A stretch of 64,000 bases of DNA from Ureibacillus sinduriensis BLB-1 = JCM 15800 (GCF_000772955.1 NZ_JPVO01000055.1:62001-126000), one strand, 5' to 3'; counted from the stretch's first letter, positions 1-9,269 are shown. A program made the numbers and translations. The notes: generated by a model from the sequence alone, not told the origin.

Positions 1-1
1 A

Positions 2-820
2 GAACAGGCGGGATGTTTGGTGATTTATGGAATGAATAATTTAAAGACTCATTCCAAAATTACACTTGTTGTTCGGCAAAATAATGGGAAAATTGAACGT
101 TTTGTACATCTAGGGACAGGCAACTATAATGATGCGACAGCCAAAGTTTATACAGACATGGGGATCATTACATCAGTAAAGGAATTTGGAATTGATGCCA
201 CTAATTTTTTCAATTATTTAAGTGGGTATACAGAAAAACCAAAATTCCATCATCTGGTGGTGGCACCTTTTGATATACGGGACGAGTTTATTGAATTAAT
301 AGATGAAGAAATACGTTGTCATAAAAAATATGGTAATGGCTTTATTCGTGCAAAAATGAATTCATTAACAGATAAAGATTTAATTATGAAGTTCTATGAG
401 GCATCAATAAATGGAGTCAAAATTGAACTTGTAATTCGCGGGATTTGTTGTTTGCGTCCCGGAATCAAAGGAATTAGTGAGAACATTACGGTAACAAGTA
501 TTGTCGCACGATTCTTGGAACATACAAGAATCTATTGGTTCCACCACAATGGTGAAAATAAAATTTACTTATCTTCAGCGGATTTAATGACACGGAATAT
601 GGTCAAGCGTGTGGAAATATTATTCCCGCTATATTCCATTGATATTAAAGAGAGATTAATGGATATTTTAACGACGCAAATTGCCGATAATGTAAAGGCG
701 CGTATACAGGATTCAACTGGCAAATATCATTATAAAGTAGTAGATCATGCCGAAAGTAAAATCAATTCACAAGAACTGTTCTTACTTGAAGCAATGAGTA
801 CGGTAGTAGTGGAAGAATAA
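2..820 (+). CDS. ppk1: Polyphosphate kinase, C-terminal part (truncated by window edge)
   Basis: Polyphosphate kinase 1 reversibly moves the terminal phosphate of ATP onto long-chain polyphosphate in the cytoplasm. The frame is open to the left edge (…[10 protein letters not shown]), so the TTG at 17 is not a real start. What is visible is the last ~272 residues of a family that is usually around 700 long. [11 protein letters not shown] and the HLGTGNYND segment mark the phospholipase D-like catalytic half of PPK1; a second basic stretch, [12 protein letters not shown], and [10 protein letters not shown] follow. The sequence stays full-length to a normal TAA, followed by a weak hairpin at 847-868. 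The family is clear. The N-terminal domains and any partner gene such as ppx lie outside the window. Confidence 0.93.
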   Translation, partial: EQAGCLVIYGMNNLKTHSKITLVVRQNNGKIERFVHLGTGNYNDATAKVYTDMGIITSVKEFGIDATNFFNYLSGYTEKPKFHHLVVAPFDIRDEFIELIDEEIRCHKKYGNGFIRAKMNSLTDKDLIMKFYEASINGVKIELVIRGICCLRPGIKGISENITVTSIVARFLEHTRIYWFHHNGENKIYLSSADLMTRNMVKRVEILFPLYSIDIKERLMDILTTQIADNVKARIQDSTGKYHYKVVDHAESKINSQELFLLEAMSTVVVEE

Positions 821-846
821 TTTTTGAAGTGCATTGCAAATGTTAT

Positions 847-868
847 CTCCCGCCTTGACTGGTGGGAG
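847..868 (+). terminator. Weak hairpin after ppk
   Basis: Inverted repeat CTCCCGCC/GGTGGGAG (one G-T pair) with a 6-nt loop, 26 nt after the ppk stop. Only a poor T-rich stretch (AATTTTGAA) follows, so termination may be partial. Confidence 0.35.
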
Positions 869-983
869 TGAATTTTGAATAGGTAAATATTCATGGTTGA
901 ATATACATTTTTTTAGTGGAAATGGATTTGTTATACAATCGTCCTAAAAATAGATGGAAATATCATTACTTATTGGATTATAG

Positions 984-992
984 TGTTATAAT
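984..992 (+). promoter_or_regulatory. Extended -10 promoter element upstream of the GGDEF-EAL gene
   Basis: TGTTATAAT is a perfect TATAAT at 987-992 preceded by the TGN extension. The sequence 17 nt upstream (CATTAC) is a poor -35, as is common for extended -10 promoters. The gene starts 52 nt downstream. Confidence 0.5.
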
Positions 993-1043
993 ATAACTAT
1001 ATTTTATTTTGTGCATCACGTCGTGTAGCTATGGGGGATAAAA

Positions 1044-2693
1044 ATGATTACTTTTCCAACAAAAGAGTTTGAAAGCTTCTTGCAAGATATGATGAAACTA
1101 AATCCATTTGATTCTGTCGTCATATTGAAAAGACATAATGGAAGAGAGTTTACTGTAGAGATGATAAATTCTAATGCCTCAGTTCTTTCCCCTGTTCCTT
1201 ATGTAAAAGGAATGGATGCAAGTGTATTTTTTCAATGGATCGATTGGGAAGACTTATTGCAAATGCTCCAATATCCAAAGGAGGAAATAGAATCTATTTC
1301 CATTAGTCGGAACAAACAACTATCTATATATATTCAACCTATTACGATTTTTACCGAACAATACATTGCATTAATCATAAAAGAAATTAGTAACGAAACT
1401 ACAACTTTTAGCCAGCTTACTTTTCAAAATGAAAATACAGGCCTATTGAACAAAAGGGCATTGAATATTAAATGGCATGAGCATTATCAAAATTATAAGG
1501 ATTCTTGCAATATTTCTTTGTTACTTGTGGATTTGGATCGTTTTAAAAAATACAATGAGTCTCTAGGGAAGCATAAAGCAGATGAAATGATTAAACAAAT
1601 CAGCGAACGCTTCAATCAAGTGCGGAGCGAATTTTGTGAACTTTATCATTATTCTGGTGACGAGTTTGTATTTTTGGTTCGCCATACTCTACGTGAAGAG
1701 GTTGAGCTAGTCGTCAATAAAATTTTCGAGCTGCTTAAGGAGCCTTTTCTAATTGATGTACATGAATATTTCGTTACTTGTTCCATTGGTATTTCAACGA
1801 TTTCAGCCAATGGTGTCCGAGATTTAGAGACATTATTACGCCAAGCTGAACAAGCATTATTCTATGTAAAAAAACATGGTCGTGCCCATTTTAGGTTTTA
1901 TCGCGAGGAAATGAGTCATACCTTCCAGAATGAAGTGCTGATGGAAGCCCATTTAAGAAGGGCCATCGATTTAAATGAACTTTCACTTCATTTACAGCCA
2001 CAGATTGATTTCGATACATATGAAATAGACAGTTTTGAAGCTTTGATCAGATGGAACAATCCAAAGTTTGGATTTGTACCGCCCTCACAATTTATTCCCA
2101 TTGCTGAATCGTCTGGGCAAATTATACAAATTGGGGAATGGGTATTAGAACAGGTTTGCAAATATCAGCAGGAATGGAAAGCAAAAGGGTACAGACCCGT
2201 GCGTATTGCTGTCAACATTTCACCAAAACAATTCAAACAAGAGGATTTTGCAGAGAAAGTAAAACGAGTGATCCTTAAATACAATGTCGAACCAAAATAT
2301 ATTGAACTAGAAATTACGGAAAGTTCGATGGTGAACGTGGATGAAACCGAGAGCATTTTGAAGAACTTAAAGGCTCTTGGCGTGTTCGTTTCAGTCGATG
2401 ACTTTGGGACAGGCTACTCCTCGTTAAGCTATTTAAAGAAATATCCAATTGATATTATTAAAATTGACCAGTCGTTTATTGCAGATTTAAATAAAGACGA
2501 CAAAAATGAGGCCATTGTGAAAGCAATCATCGCCCTATCTCAAAATTTAGAAATGGATGTTATAGCTGAAGGCGTGGAGGAAATTTCTCAAGAAAATTTC
2601 CTGAAACTCCATCACTGCAAAAAAGGTCAGGGCTACCTTTATAACAAGCCCTTGCCGGTAGACGAAATTGTAGAAAAATACCTAATCAAATAA
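1044..2693 (+). CDS. GGDEF-EAL cyclic-di-GMP signalling protein
   Basis: This is a 549-residue protein with an N-terminal sensory-like region (about 1-125, no membrane segment), a GGDEF domain (about 130-285) and an EAL domain (about 300-549). The active-site loop of the cyclase reads SGDEF instead of GGDEF, with the metal-binding VDLDRF motif present. The EAL half has a full phosphodiesterase set: EALIRW, AVNISPKQF, EITES, DDFGTGYSS, KIDQSFI, IAEGVE and the terminal KGQGYLYNKPL. It is therefore likely an active c-di-GMP phosphodiesterase; cyclase activity is less certain. ATG 1044 follows the RBS TATGGGGGATAAA. B. subtilis carries the EAL protein YkuI near ykuF, so position is loosely conserved although architecture differs. 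A strong terminator follows at 2707, so the gene is probably monocistronic. Confidence 0.93.
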   Translation: MITFPTKEFESFLQDMMKLNPFDSVVILKRHNGREFTVEMINSNASVLSPVPYVKGMDASVFFQWIDWEDLLQMLQYPKEEIESISISRNKQLSIYIQPITIFTEQYIALIIKEISNETTTFSQLTFQNENTGLLNKRALNIKWHEHYQNYKDSCNISLLLVDLDRFKKYNESLGKHKADEMIKQISERFNQVRSEFCELYHYSGDEFVFLVRHTLREEVELVVNKIFELLKEPFLIDVHEYFVTCSIGISTISANGVRDLETLLRQAEQALFYVKKHGRAHFRFYREEMSHTFQNEVLMEAHLRRAIDLNELSLHLQPQIDFDTYEIDSFEALIRWNNPKFGFVPPSQFIPIAESSGQIIQIGEWVLEQVCKYQQEWKAKGYRPVRIAVNISPKQFKQEDFAEKVKRVILKYNVEPKYIELEITESSMVNVDETESILKNLKALGVFVSVDDFGTGYSSLSYLKKYPIDIIKIDQSFIADLNKDDKNEAIVKAIIALSQNLEMDVIAEGVEEISQENFLKLHHCKKGQGYLYNKPLPVDEIVEKYLIK

Positions 2694-2706
2694 CTGGAAC
2701 CAGCAA

Positions 2707-2746
2707 CCAGCAAATTTTATGGACCATAAAATTTGTTGGTTTTTTT
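2707..2746 (+). terminator. Rho-independent terminator of the GGDEF-EAL gene
   Basis: 14-bp stem CCAGCAAATTTTAT / ATAAAATTTGTTGG (one G-T pair), 5-nt loop GGACC, followed by seven T residues. Confidence 0.9.
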
Positions 2747-2777
2747 ATGTTAGATTTGCGTGTGATTTAAGTAGAGA

Positions 2778-3695
2778 CTAAGAATAATAGCTCCAACGTT
2801 TCGAACCAATTTTACTGAAATGCTTTTCGAGAATGCGTTGGATGGTCTTTTTAGAGGTGTCCATATGACACCATTCATGAATTTTGCTCGTTGTAATGTT
2901 TTCTAGGGGAAATAATATTTTGAATTCTTTCAACGTGCGGAGAATTGCGATTTCAATCTTTTCTTTATAGCCGCAACTAGTACAAGTTACAATTCCTCCA
3001 TATTTAGTTGAACTGATGGAAAAAGACTCGCAAATAAAACATTTGACACCTTTTTTCAAATTAGGATACTCGTAAGCTGGCAGCTGTTGAAGGGGGTGCT
3101 CCGGCATATGTTCCGCTACTAATTTTCCCGCCAGCTCTTTATCTCTTTGGTTGAGTGTAAATTGTTCATAATTGAGATTTTTAATGAGTTGATTCAGTTG
3201 AGTAGGTAAAATAAAAGGCTTGTCTAATGGGGCTTTGTATAGTGTGAACTCTGGGTTGATAAAAATAACTGAAGGTTGAATGGATGTTGGCAATTGATAA
3301 TGTGTTAACCACTGGCGGAGTAACGATTCTGTTCGTTGTAATTGGGTGAGGGGATTAAAAATTTCAGTCCCGTCTTTCTGGAAAAATCGATCCGATTCAA
3401 AATAAAAGTCACCTTTATAATTTTTAATTTCAAACAGATGAATCTGATTATTTAAGATAAGTAAGGTATCAACTTGAAAAGTTTGATTGTTCACTTTTAA
3501 CAACAAGTCGTTTAGAACTAAACAGTCACACTTTAAATCTTGCAGCAGTGCGTCAAAAAGTCTTTCCCCTTCGTAACCTTTCGAGAGATTATAGTAAGTT
3601 TGTTGATCTAACTTTGACAATGCCATTCTCGATTTTAAGGTTCTAAGAAGAACTAGTTGCGAAGGTTCTTGCCGTTCTTTATAAATCAGAAGCAT
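2778..3695 (-). CDS. NERD-domain nuclease-like protein with zinc ribbon
   Basis: This 305-residue soluble protein has a nuclease-related domain (NERD) at about 38-150: EGERLFDALL, then FQVDTLLI and LFEIKNYKGDFYF, which give the D...ExK pattern of restriction-endonuclease-like folds. A C-terminal zinc ribbon follows, with CFIC and CTSC pairs at about 220-242, and then a helical tail (about 250-305) that may be an extra DNA-binding region. Its real substrate is not known; the family is often a lone chromosomal gene in Bacillales. It converges on the GGDEF-EAL gene (84-bp gap) and its 5' end abuts the 51-bp tandem repeat array. The start ATG 3695 follows a GGAAAGGATGA-type RBS. Confidence 0.85.
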   Translation of the reverse strand: MLLIYKERQEPSQLVLLRTLKSRMALSKLDQQTYYNLSKGYEGERLFDALLQDLKCDCLVLNDLLLKVNNQTFQVDTLLILNNQIHLFEIKNYKGDFYFESDRFFQKDGTEIFNPLTQLQRTESLLRQWLTHYQLPTSIQPSVIFINPEFTLYKAPLDKPFILPTQLNQLIKNLNYEQFTLNQRDKELAGKLVAEHMPEHPLQQLPAYEYPNLKKGVKCFICESFSISSTKYGGIVTCTSCGYKEKIEIAILRTLKEFKILFPLENITTSKIHEWCHMDTSKKTIQRILEKHFSKIGSKRWSYYS

Positions 3696-3785
3696 TCATC
3701 CTTTCCAAATTTTGATACCACTATTTTAGTAGAAATCAATCGGACTTTCTAGATTTTTTTGAAACAAATTTGTCTATTAAGTCAA

Positions 3786-4410
3786 TTCTCAGAGACAATT
3801 ATTGTGGAAGCAGGTGGAAATTGTCCAATAGGTGGTGACTCAAAGACAAATACCTGGTGAAACGGTTAGGTTTGTCTAATAGAAGCGGTTTAAGAGACAA
3901 ATACGTTGTGTACAGACAAAGAGAGTCTAATAGAATCAGTCTAAAAGACAATTAGTTAGAAAACCCCCGAAGAGAGTCCAATAGAGGCGGTCTAAAAGAC
4001 AATTAGTTAGAAAACCCCCGAAGAGAGTCCAATAGAGGCTGTCTAATAGACAAATACATCGAAAATCCCGAAAGAGTGTCTAATAGAACCGGTCTAAAAG
4101 ACAATTAGTTTGAAAACCCCCAAAGAGAGTCCAATAGAGGCGGTCTAAAAGACAATTAACTTGAAAACCCTCGAAGGAGAGTCCAATAGAGGCGGTCTAA
4201 AAGACAATTAGTTAGAAAACCCCCAAAGAGAGTCCAATAGAGGCTGTCTAATAGACAAATACATCGAAAATCCCGAAAGAGTGTCTAATAGAACCGGTCT
4301 AAAAGACAATTAGTTTGAAAATCCCGGAAAAGAGTCCAATAGAGGCGGTCTAAAAGACAATTACTTCGAAAAACCCCCAAAGACTGTCTAATAGAGGTCG
4401 CTATGAAGAT
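3786..4410. repeat. Tandem array of about 12 copies of a 51-bp unit
   Basis: Unit starts can be placed at 3786, 3837, 3888, 3939, 3990, 4041, 4092, 4143, 4195, 4246, 4297, 4348 and a degenerate last copy near 4397. The spacing is 51 bp throughout, except one 52-bp copy (4143-4194) and the shortened last one (49). Each unit has a short dyad GTCTAAAAGAC (or GTCTAATAGAC), an A/C-rich middle (GAAAACCCCC), then GTCCAATAGAGG, which is a second degenerate copy of the same motif 14 bp before the next unit. Outer copies are degenerate and central copies nearly identical. A two-to-three-unit block beginning at 3990 is repeated at 4195, which shows amplification of several units at once. No open frame with a start crosses it. 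It fills nearly the whole 900-bp gap between the NERD gene and fadH. Confidence 0.93.
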
Positions 4411-4595
4411 AAATAGCCGGGGAATTGAATACGTAGAAAGACATCAACCTGGAGACCGGAGACAAGTTAGCGGGTAAAGGAGTTCCTATACTTGTCAATA
4501 GTTGTCTATAAATTCAGAAAACTGTATGACTTTATTGTAAATTTATAGTAAGATAAAAGTGAATGGACATTCATAAAGGGGTAGGGGGAATTTTC

Positions 4596-5363
4596 ATGGT
4601 GAGAAATGAGACGATTATTATTACGGGTGGTTCCAGTGGGATGGGACTTGCTATGGCGAAACAGTTTGTAAAAGATGGAGCCAATGTTGTGATTACGGGC
4701 CGGGATAATGAACGGTTGCAAAATGCGAAAAATGAAATTATGGCGTTTGGTGAAAGTATAAGGACATTTCAAATGGACGTGCGTGAAATTGACCATGTTA
4801 AAGCAATGGTTCAATTTGCTGTCGAGGAATTCGGCAAAATCGATGGATTAGTAAACAACGCAGCAGGAAACTTTATAGTGGCGGCGGAAAAGCTTTCGCC
4901 AAATGGATGGAAAGCGGTCATTGATATCGTTTTGAATGGAACGTTTTACTGCTCATCTGAAATAGGCAAGTATTGGATCGAGCATGGAATTAAAGGCAAG
5001 ATATTAAATATGGTAGCGACATATGCATGGGGAGCGGGTGCAGGTGTGGTTCATTCCGCTGCTGCCAAAGCAGGGGTATTGTCGTTAACCCGCACTTTGG
5101 CTGTAGAATGGGGACACAAATATGGAATCCGCGTAAATGCCATTGCACCAGGACCAATTGAGAGAACAGGCGGTGCGGGGAAATTGTGGGAGTCGGAAGA
5201 ACAAGCAAAACGTACGTTAAATTCTGTTCCATTAAAGAGACTTGGAACACCGGAAGAAATTGCTGATCTTGCTTTGTTCATCATGTCCGAAAAGGCTTCT
5301 TATATGAATGGTGAATGTGTCACATTGGACGGCGGACAATGGTTGAATCCGTTTCCGTTTTAG
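4596..5363 (+). CDS. fadH: 2,4-dienoyl-CoA reductase (SDR family, YkuF/FadH type)
   Basis: This 255-residue short-chain dehydrogenase has the cofactor motif TGGSSGMG (10-17) and the NNAAGNF motif (87-93). The active site is that of dienoyl-CoA reductases, not the classical YxxxK: Tyr143, Ser154 and Lys158 have the same 11- and 4-residue spacings as the Tyr/Ser/Lys set known in human DECR1. The predicted role is NADPH reduction of 2,4-dienoyl-CoA during beta-oxidation of unsaturated fatty acids. ATG 4596 was chosen over the upstream ATG 4563 because GTAGGGGGAATTTTC lies just before it and the protein then begins MVRNETIIIT like the family. It is the B. subtilis ykuF position, ahead of darB and ccpC. 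Confidence 0.9.
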   Translation: MVRNETIIITGGSSGMGLAMAKQFVKDGANVVITGRDNERLQNAKNEIMAFGESIRTFQMDVREIDHVKAMVQFAVEEFGKIDGLVNNAAGNFIVAAEKLSPNGWKAVIDIVLNGTFYCSSEIGKYWIEHGIKGKILNMVATYAWGAGAGVVHSAAAKAGVLSLTRTLAVEWGHKYGIRVNAIAPGPIERTGGAGKLWESEEQAKRTLNSVPLKRLGTPEEIADLALFIMSEKASYMNGECVTLDGGQWLNPFPF

Positions 5364-5500
5364 TATTGTATACGATATTTTCCAAAGGGTAGCCTGAAAC
5401 AATCTAGAAAATACTGGCATCCTTTGTATTAAAGAATAAACAATGCGGTGTTGGTTGCATACTAATTACACTTTCTGAACTTAGAGAAAAGGGGGGTGTA

Positions 5501-5746
5501 ATGATCATGGGTATGTGGACAATACCGACGATTATTGCAGGGGCACTGATCGTTCTCGTATCATACTTACTGACAGCTGGTGTGATGAAAAAGACAAGGC
5601 ACCGTGAATCTGCAGCCGATGTACCAATCAGCAAAATTGTCAGGGACCATCCCGTGGCGATGAACCCGATCATTATTATGTATCTTATTTTCGGGCTATT
5701 TACCGGAATCATCATCTTTTATTATTGGTCAATTTATGGATATTAG
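5501..5746 (+). CDS. Small two-helix membrane protein, unknown function
   Basis: I do not recognise this 81-residue protein. It has two predicted membrane helices (about 5-27 and 54-78) joined by a basic loop containing KKTRHRES, which suggests the loop faces the cytoplasm. The RBS AAAGGGGGGTGTA precedes ATG 5501; ATG 5507 is an alternative start. It lies 137 bp after fadH and 144 bp before darB, on the same strand. Its hydrophobic pattern and RBS favour a real gene. Confidence 0.7.
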   Translation: MIMGMWTIPTIIAGALIVLVSYLLTAGVMKKTRHRESAADVPISKIVRDHPVAMNPIIIMYLIFGLFTGIIIFYYWSIYGY

Positions 5747-5890
5747 TATGTGATATTTTTTTGAAATCATCCTTCTACTCCAAAATACTGGTTCCATATC
5801 ATGGTCAATTGTGAACAAATTGTGATATGATATAAGGAGAGTGTAGTTTCCCTGTTTGAAAGTTATTGACAGGAAAAGGAGTAGAAGGTC

Positions 5891-6334
5891 ATGATTTCAA
5901 CTAACACAAGAGCATTATTGGAGACACCAATTAGTGACTTTATTATTTCATCAGAAAAAGTTGCACATGTACAAATTGGTAATAGTGCCGAACATGCTTT
6001 ACTCGTCTTAACAAAGACAGGTTATTCTTCTGTGCCCGTATTGGATATTAAGTATCGCCTGCATGGTCTATTGAGCAGTAAGATGATAACGGAATCCATA
6101 TTAGGATTAGAGCGAATCGAATATGATAAGTTGGCGAATATCAAAGTTGACGATTGTATGGATTCTGATGTTACGTATTTGAAAATAACTGATACTTTCC
6201 AAAAAGCATTAGATTTAGTCATTAATCATGCTTTTTTATGTGTGGTGGATGAAGAAGGAACTTTTGTCGGTATTTTAACTCGTCGCGTCATTTTAAAGCA
6301 GCTAAAAAAGTATATTTATCAAGTAGAAGATTAA
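5891..6334 (+). CDS. darB: CBS-pair c-di-AMP-binding protein DarB (CbpB/YkuL)
   Basis: This 147-residue cytoplasmic protein is made of two CBS motifs (about 15-70 and 80-145). In B. subtilis the YkuL/DarB protein binds c-di-AMP and, in its free form, interacts with the (p)ppGpp synthetase Rel and with pyruvate carboxylase PycA; carrying those partners over to this organism is inference. The assignment rests on length, the CBS pair (SSVPVLD, LCVVDEEGTFVGILTRR) and position between fadH and ccpC as in B. subtilis. RBS GAAAAGGAG lies 10 nt before ATG 5891. A strong terminator follows at 6354, so it is not cotranscribed with ccpC. Confidence 0.88.
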   Translation: MISTNTRALLETPISDFIISSEKVAHVQIGNSAEHALLVLTKTGYSSVPVLDIKYRLHGLLSSKMITESILGLERIEYDKLANIKVDDCMDSDVTYLKITDTFQKALDLVINHAFLCVVDEEGTFVGILTRRVILKQLKKYIYQVED

Positions 6335-6353
6335 TAGATTTCATAAAAAGACT

Positions 6354-6388
6354 CGACAAAACCTACGAAAGGGTTTTGTCGTTTTTTA
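6354..6388 (+). terminator. Terminator of darB
   Basis: 10-bp perfect stem CGACAAAACC/GGTTTTGTCG with an 8-nt loop, followed by six T residues. Confidence 0.92.
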
Positions 6389-6416
6389 CACTTAGACTAT
6401 ATGAGGGGGGAGTTAG

Positions 6417-7307
6417 ATGACAGCAACTGAGACAGAAATCATCAAGGTACTGGCAGAAGAGAAAAATATGAGAAAAGCTGCAGAGCGTTTGTTCCTGACA
6501 CAGCCGGCCCTCTCCCAAAGATTGCAATCAATCGAAAAGGATTGGAATGCACAGCTTTTTATTCGTTCACAAAAGGGGCTAACGCCAACTCCTGCCGGGG
6601 AATTGGTCATTCAATATGCAAATGAAACCATACTCAGGAAAGAGCAAATCTTTGAGACTATCCAAGCACTTAATTCGAAAGTGCATGGAACATTAAAAAT
6701 CGCTTGTGCATCAATCGTCGGGCAAAATTGGCTGCCAAAAGTGCTGAAGGAATTTGTAACCATCTATCCTGATGCCAAAATTTCACTCATTACAGGGTGG
6801 AGTTCAGAAATTGTAAAAGCATTGTACGAAGGGGAAGCGCATGTTGGGATTGTGCGCGGGCAGGTTGAATGGAAAGGGAAAAAAGTGCATTTGTTCCGGG
6901 ATATGATGTACCTTGTCGATAAGGAAATCGAAAAAATCGATGATATTTTAACGACGGATCGTCCCTTCATCCAATTTAGAAGTGATTCGAACTATTACCA
7001 GGAAATTCAACTGTGGTGGCAACGTCATTTCTCTTCAAACCCGAAAAGGCAAATTATCGTGGATCAAATTGAAACATGTAAGCAGATGGCCATGAATGGA
7101 ATAGGCTATGCCATTCTGCCATCCATCACTTTAAGTGGCGAAGAAGAGGTAAACAAGATTCCATTAACCCAAAATGAAAAAGATACCGGCCTTACGCGTG
7201 ACACTTGGCTAATTGGCTACGATTCATCTTTTGAGTTAAGGCAAGTAGCTGCTTTTATGGAAGTGGTGACCCAACATGCCAGTTGCCTTTATGATTATAC
7301 GAAGTAG
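6417..7307 (+). CDS. ccpC: LysR-type regulator CcpC
   Basis: This 296-residue LysR-family regulator has a winged helix-turn-helix at about 1-60 (KNMRKAAERLFLTQPALSQRLQ) and a periplasmic-binding-like effector domain (about 88-290). CcpC of B. subtilis represses aconitase and citrate synthase genes and responds to citrate; the N-terminal helix-turn-helix closely matches that protein, and the gene sits in the same place between ykuL and the dap genes. Unlike in B. subtilis, no flavodoxin genes (ykuN-ykuP) follow. RBS GAGGGGGGAGTTAG precedes ATG 6417. No second copy of the target genes (citB, citZ) is in the window. Confidence 0.85.
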   Translation: MTATETEIIKVLAEEKNMRKAAERLFLTQPALSQRLQSIEKDWNAQLFIRSQKGLTPTPAGELVIQYANETILRKEQIFETIQALNSKVHGTLKIACASIVGQNWLPKVLKEFVTIYPDAKISLITGWSSEIVKALYEGEAHVGIVRGQVEWKGKKVHLFRDMMYLVDKEIEKIDDILTTDRPFIQFRSDSNYYQEIQLWWQRHFSSNPKRQIIVDQIETCKQMAMNGIGYAILPSITLSGEEEVNKIPLTQNEKDTGLTRDTWLIGYDSSFELRQVAAFMEVVTQHASCLYDYTK

Positions 7308-7364
7308 TGTATATTTATTACGAGAAACTAGGCTGATTTGCGTGCTATTTATTTGAAAATTTAG

Positions 7365-7370
7365 TACAAT
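7365..7370 (+). promoter_or_regulatory. Candidate -10 element for dapH
   Basis: TACAAT, 45 nt before the chosen dapH start. I could not find a good -35 at the normal spacing. Confidence 0.35.
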
Positions 7371-7415
7371 CAATAGGTGAGTATATTTTACATAGATAAG
7401 GAGATTTACAAAACA

Positions 7416-8132
7416 ATGACTACTAAACTTAATGCACAAGAAATTATTCAATTTATTTCTGATTCAAAAAAGGTAACACCTGTGAAAGTATACGTAAAAG
7501 GTGAAGGTGCTGCTTCTTTATCATACGGGGAAAACTCCAAAGTTTTCGGTGAAGGGAACAGCGCCGTTGTATTCGGCGAATGGAACGAAATTGAAGCAAG
7601 TTTAAAAGAACACGGAAGCAAGATTTTGGATTATGTGGTTGAAAATGATCGCCGTAACTCTGGTGTCCCTTTATTGGATCTAAAACATCAAAATGCACGT
7701 ATTGAGCCGGGTGCCATCATTCGTGATCAAGTAACAATCGGGGACAATGCGGTAATCATGATGGGTGCAATCATCAATATCGGCGCTGAAATCGGTGAAA
7801 AAACAATGATCGACATGGGGGCTGTATTGGGCGGCCGTGCAACTGTCGGTAAAGGGTGCCATATTGGAGCAGGGACGGTTCTGGCAGGCGTAATTGAACC
7901 ACCATCAGCGACTCCGGTAATCATTGAAGATGATGTTGTAATTGGTGCCAACGCAGTAGTGTTGGAAGGTGTACGTGTAGGGAAAGGTGCTGTTGTTGCA
8001 GCCGGTGCAATCGTCATTAGCGATGTGGAACCTTATACAGTTGTCGGTGGTGTACCTGCACGCGTTTTGAAACAATTAGATGAAAAAACAAAATCTAAAA
8101 CTGAAATTATCGATGCTCTAAGAAATATTTAA
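7416..8132 (+). CDS. dapH: Tetrahydrodipicolinate N-acetyltransferase
   Basis: DapH acetylates L-2,3,4,5-tetrahydrodipicolinate with acetyl-CoA in the acetylated branch of diaminopimelate/lysine synthesis. The 238-residue protein has an N-terminal alpha domain followed by a left-handed beta-helix of hexapeptide repeats (about 85-210; for example [20 protein letters not shown] and [13 protein letters not shown]). ATG 7416 was chosen instead of the upstream GTG 7377: AAGGAG lies 12 nt before it, and the product then begins [14 protein letters not shown], matching known DapH N-termini. It is directly followed by dapL, 9 bp away, so the two form an operon (B. subtilis ykuQ-ykuR). Confidence 0.95.
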   Translation: MTTKLNAQEIIQFISDSKKVTPVKVYVKGEGAASLSYGENSKVFGEGNSAVVFGEWNEIEASLKEHGSKILDYVVENDRRNSGVPLLDLKHQNARIEPGAIIRDQVTIGDNAVIMMGAIINIGAEIGEKTMIDMGAVLGGRATVGKGCHIGAGTVLAGVIEPPSATPVIIEDDVVIGANAVVLEGVRVGKGAVVAAGAIVISDVEPYTVVGGVPARVLKQLDEKTKSKTEIIDALRNI

Positions 8133-8141
8133 GAAGGTGTT

Positions 8142-9263
8142 ATGATGGATACACTCATTCAAATCCGCAGGGAGTTACATCAAATACCTGAGTTGGGCTT
8201 TCAGGAATTCAAGACCCAACAGTATTTGCTGAATAAGATTGCTCAGTTTCCGCAAGAAAACATTCGTGTAACGACATGGGAAACAGGCATCGTAGTGAAA
8301 ATTGTAGGCAGTCAGCCAGCCAAAACGATTGGTTGGCGTTCGGATATTGATGGTTTGCCAATTGTTGAAGAAACTGGCCTGCCTTATTCCTCTACTCATG
8401 AAGGAAATATGCATGCTTGTGGACATGATTGCCATATGACGATCACACTTGGCCTGGTGGAAGCGTTAGCGAACAATCAGCCAAAGCACAATGTAATCAT
8501 TTACTTTCAACCAGCTGAAGAAGGCCCTGGTGGTGCCGAGCCGATGCTGAATTGGATTGAAGCCGAAAGACCTGATCTTTTACCTGATGAAATCTATGCG
8601 CTGCACGTTGCACCGGAATATCCAGTCGGGACTGTAGCAACGCGTCCAGGGTTATTGTTTGCCAATACATCAGAGCTTTTTATTGATTTAAAGGGACTTG
8701 GAGGACATGCTGCCTATCCGCATAAGACGAGGGATATGACTGTGGCTGCTGCTAATCTGATAATGCAGCTGCAGACGATCGTAAGTCGGAATATTAACCC
8801 GATGGAAAGCGCAGTGATTACCATCGGAAAACTCACTTCTGGTACTGTTCAAAACATTATTGCTGAAAATGCAAGACTGGAAGGAACCATTCGTACGCTC
8901 AATGCGGAGGCGATGGCCGATGTGAAGAAACGTGTCGAGGCCATTTGTGCCGGAATTGAAGCTTCATTTGAATGTGAGATTCACATTGATTATGGATCGA
9001 TGTATTACGAGGTTAATAATGATCCGGAATGTGCAAAAAAATTACTCGAGTTTGCTGAACAATACGAGGGGGCAACATCTTATGAGTGTCCTGCAGCAAT
9101 GACGGGTGAAGACTTTGGTTATTTCTTGAAAGGAATACCCGGAGCGATGTTTTGGGCAGGTGCTAATTGTGATTATGGACTCCACCATGCAAAAATCAAC
9201 CCAGATGAAGAGTTGTTATCCTTTAATGCAAAGTTTGTTGAGCAATTTATTAGAAGCCTATAA
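8142..9263 (+). CDS. dapL: N-acetyldiaminopimelate deacetylase
   Basis: This M20-family amidohydrolase removes the acetyl group from N-acetyl-LL-diaminopimelate, two steps after DapH. The 373-residue length is typical (YkuR-like). Metal-binding motifs are intact: the ACGHDCHM cluster (about 94-101), QPAEEGPGG (about 128-136) and TGEDFGYF near 323. A dimerisation domain lies in the middle (GGHAAYPH near 188). The start is ATG 8142 or 8145 after the RBS AAGAAGGTG. Operon partner dapH is 9 bp upstream; a hairpin shared with the convergent MFS gene ends the transcript. Confidence 0.94.
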   Translation: MMDTLIQIRRELHQIPELGFQEFKTQQYLLNKIAQFPQENIRVTTWETGIVVKIVGSQPAKTIGWRSDIDGLPIVEETGLPYSSTHEGNMHACGHDCHMTITLGLVEALANNQPKHNVIIYFQPAEEGPGGAEPMLNWIEAERPDLLPDEIYALHVAPEYPVGTVATRPGLLFANTSELFIDLKGLGGHAAYPHKTRDMTVAAANLIMQLQTIVSRNINPMESAVITIGKLTSGTVQNIIAENARLEGTIRTLNAEAMADVKKRVEAICAGIEASFECEIHIDYGSMYYEVNNDPECAKKLLEFAEQYEGATSYECPAAMTGEDFGYFLKGIPGAMFWAGANCDYGLHHAKINPDEELLSFNAKFVEQFIRSL

Positions 9264-9269
9264 TAAAAA

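Noticed and set aside
3786..4410. CRISPR array
   Set aside because: The spacing is regular but there are no unique spacers: the whole 51-bp unit is repeated, and no cas gene lies in the window.
3786..4410. Coding minisatellite in the repeats (51 bp = 17 codons)
   Set aside because: The plus strand has TAATAG or TAG in each unit. One minus-strand frame stays open over several units but has no start codon, and the 52-bp copy shifts it.
4506..4814. 102-codon minus-strand frame at the fadH start
   Set aside because: Antisense shadow of the clearly coding fadH sequence.
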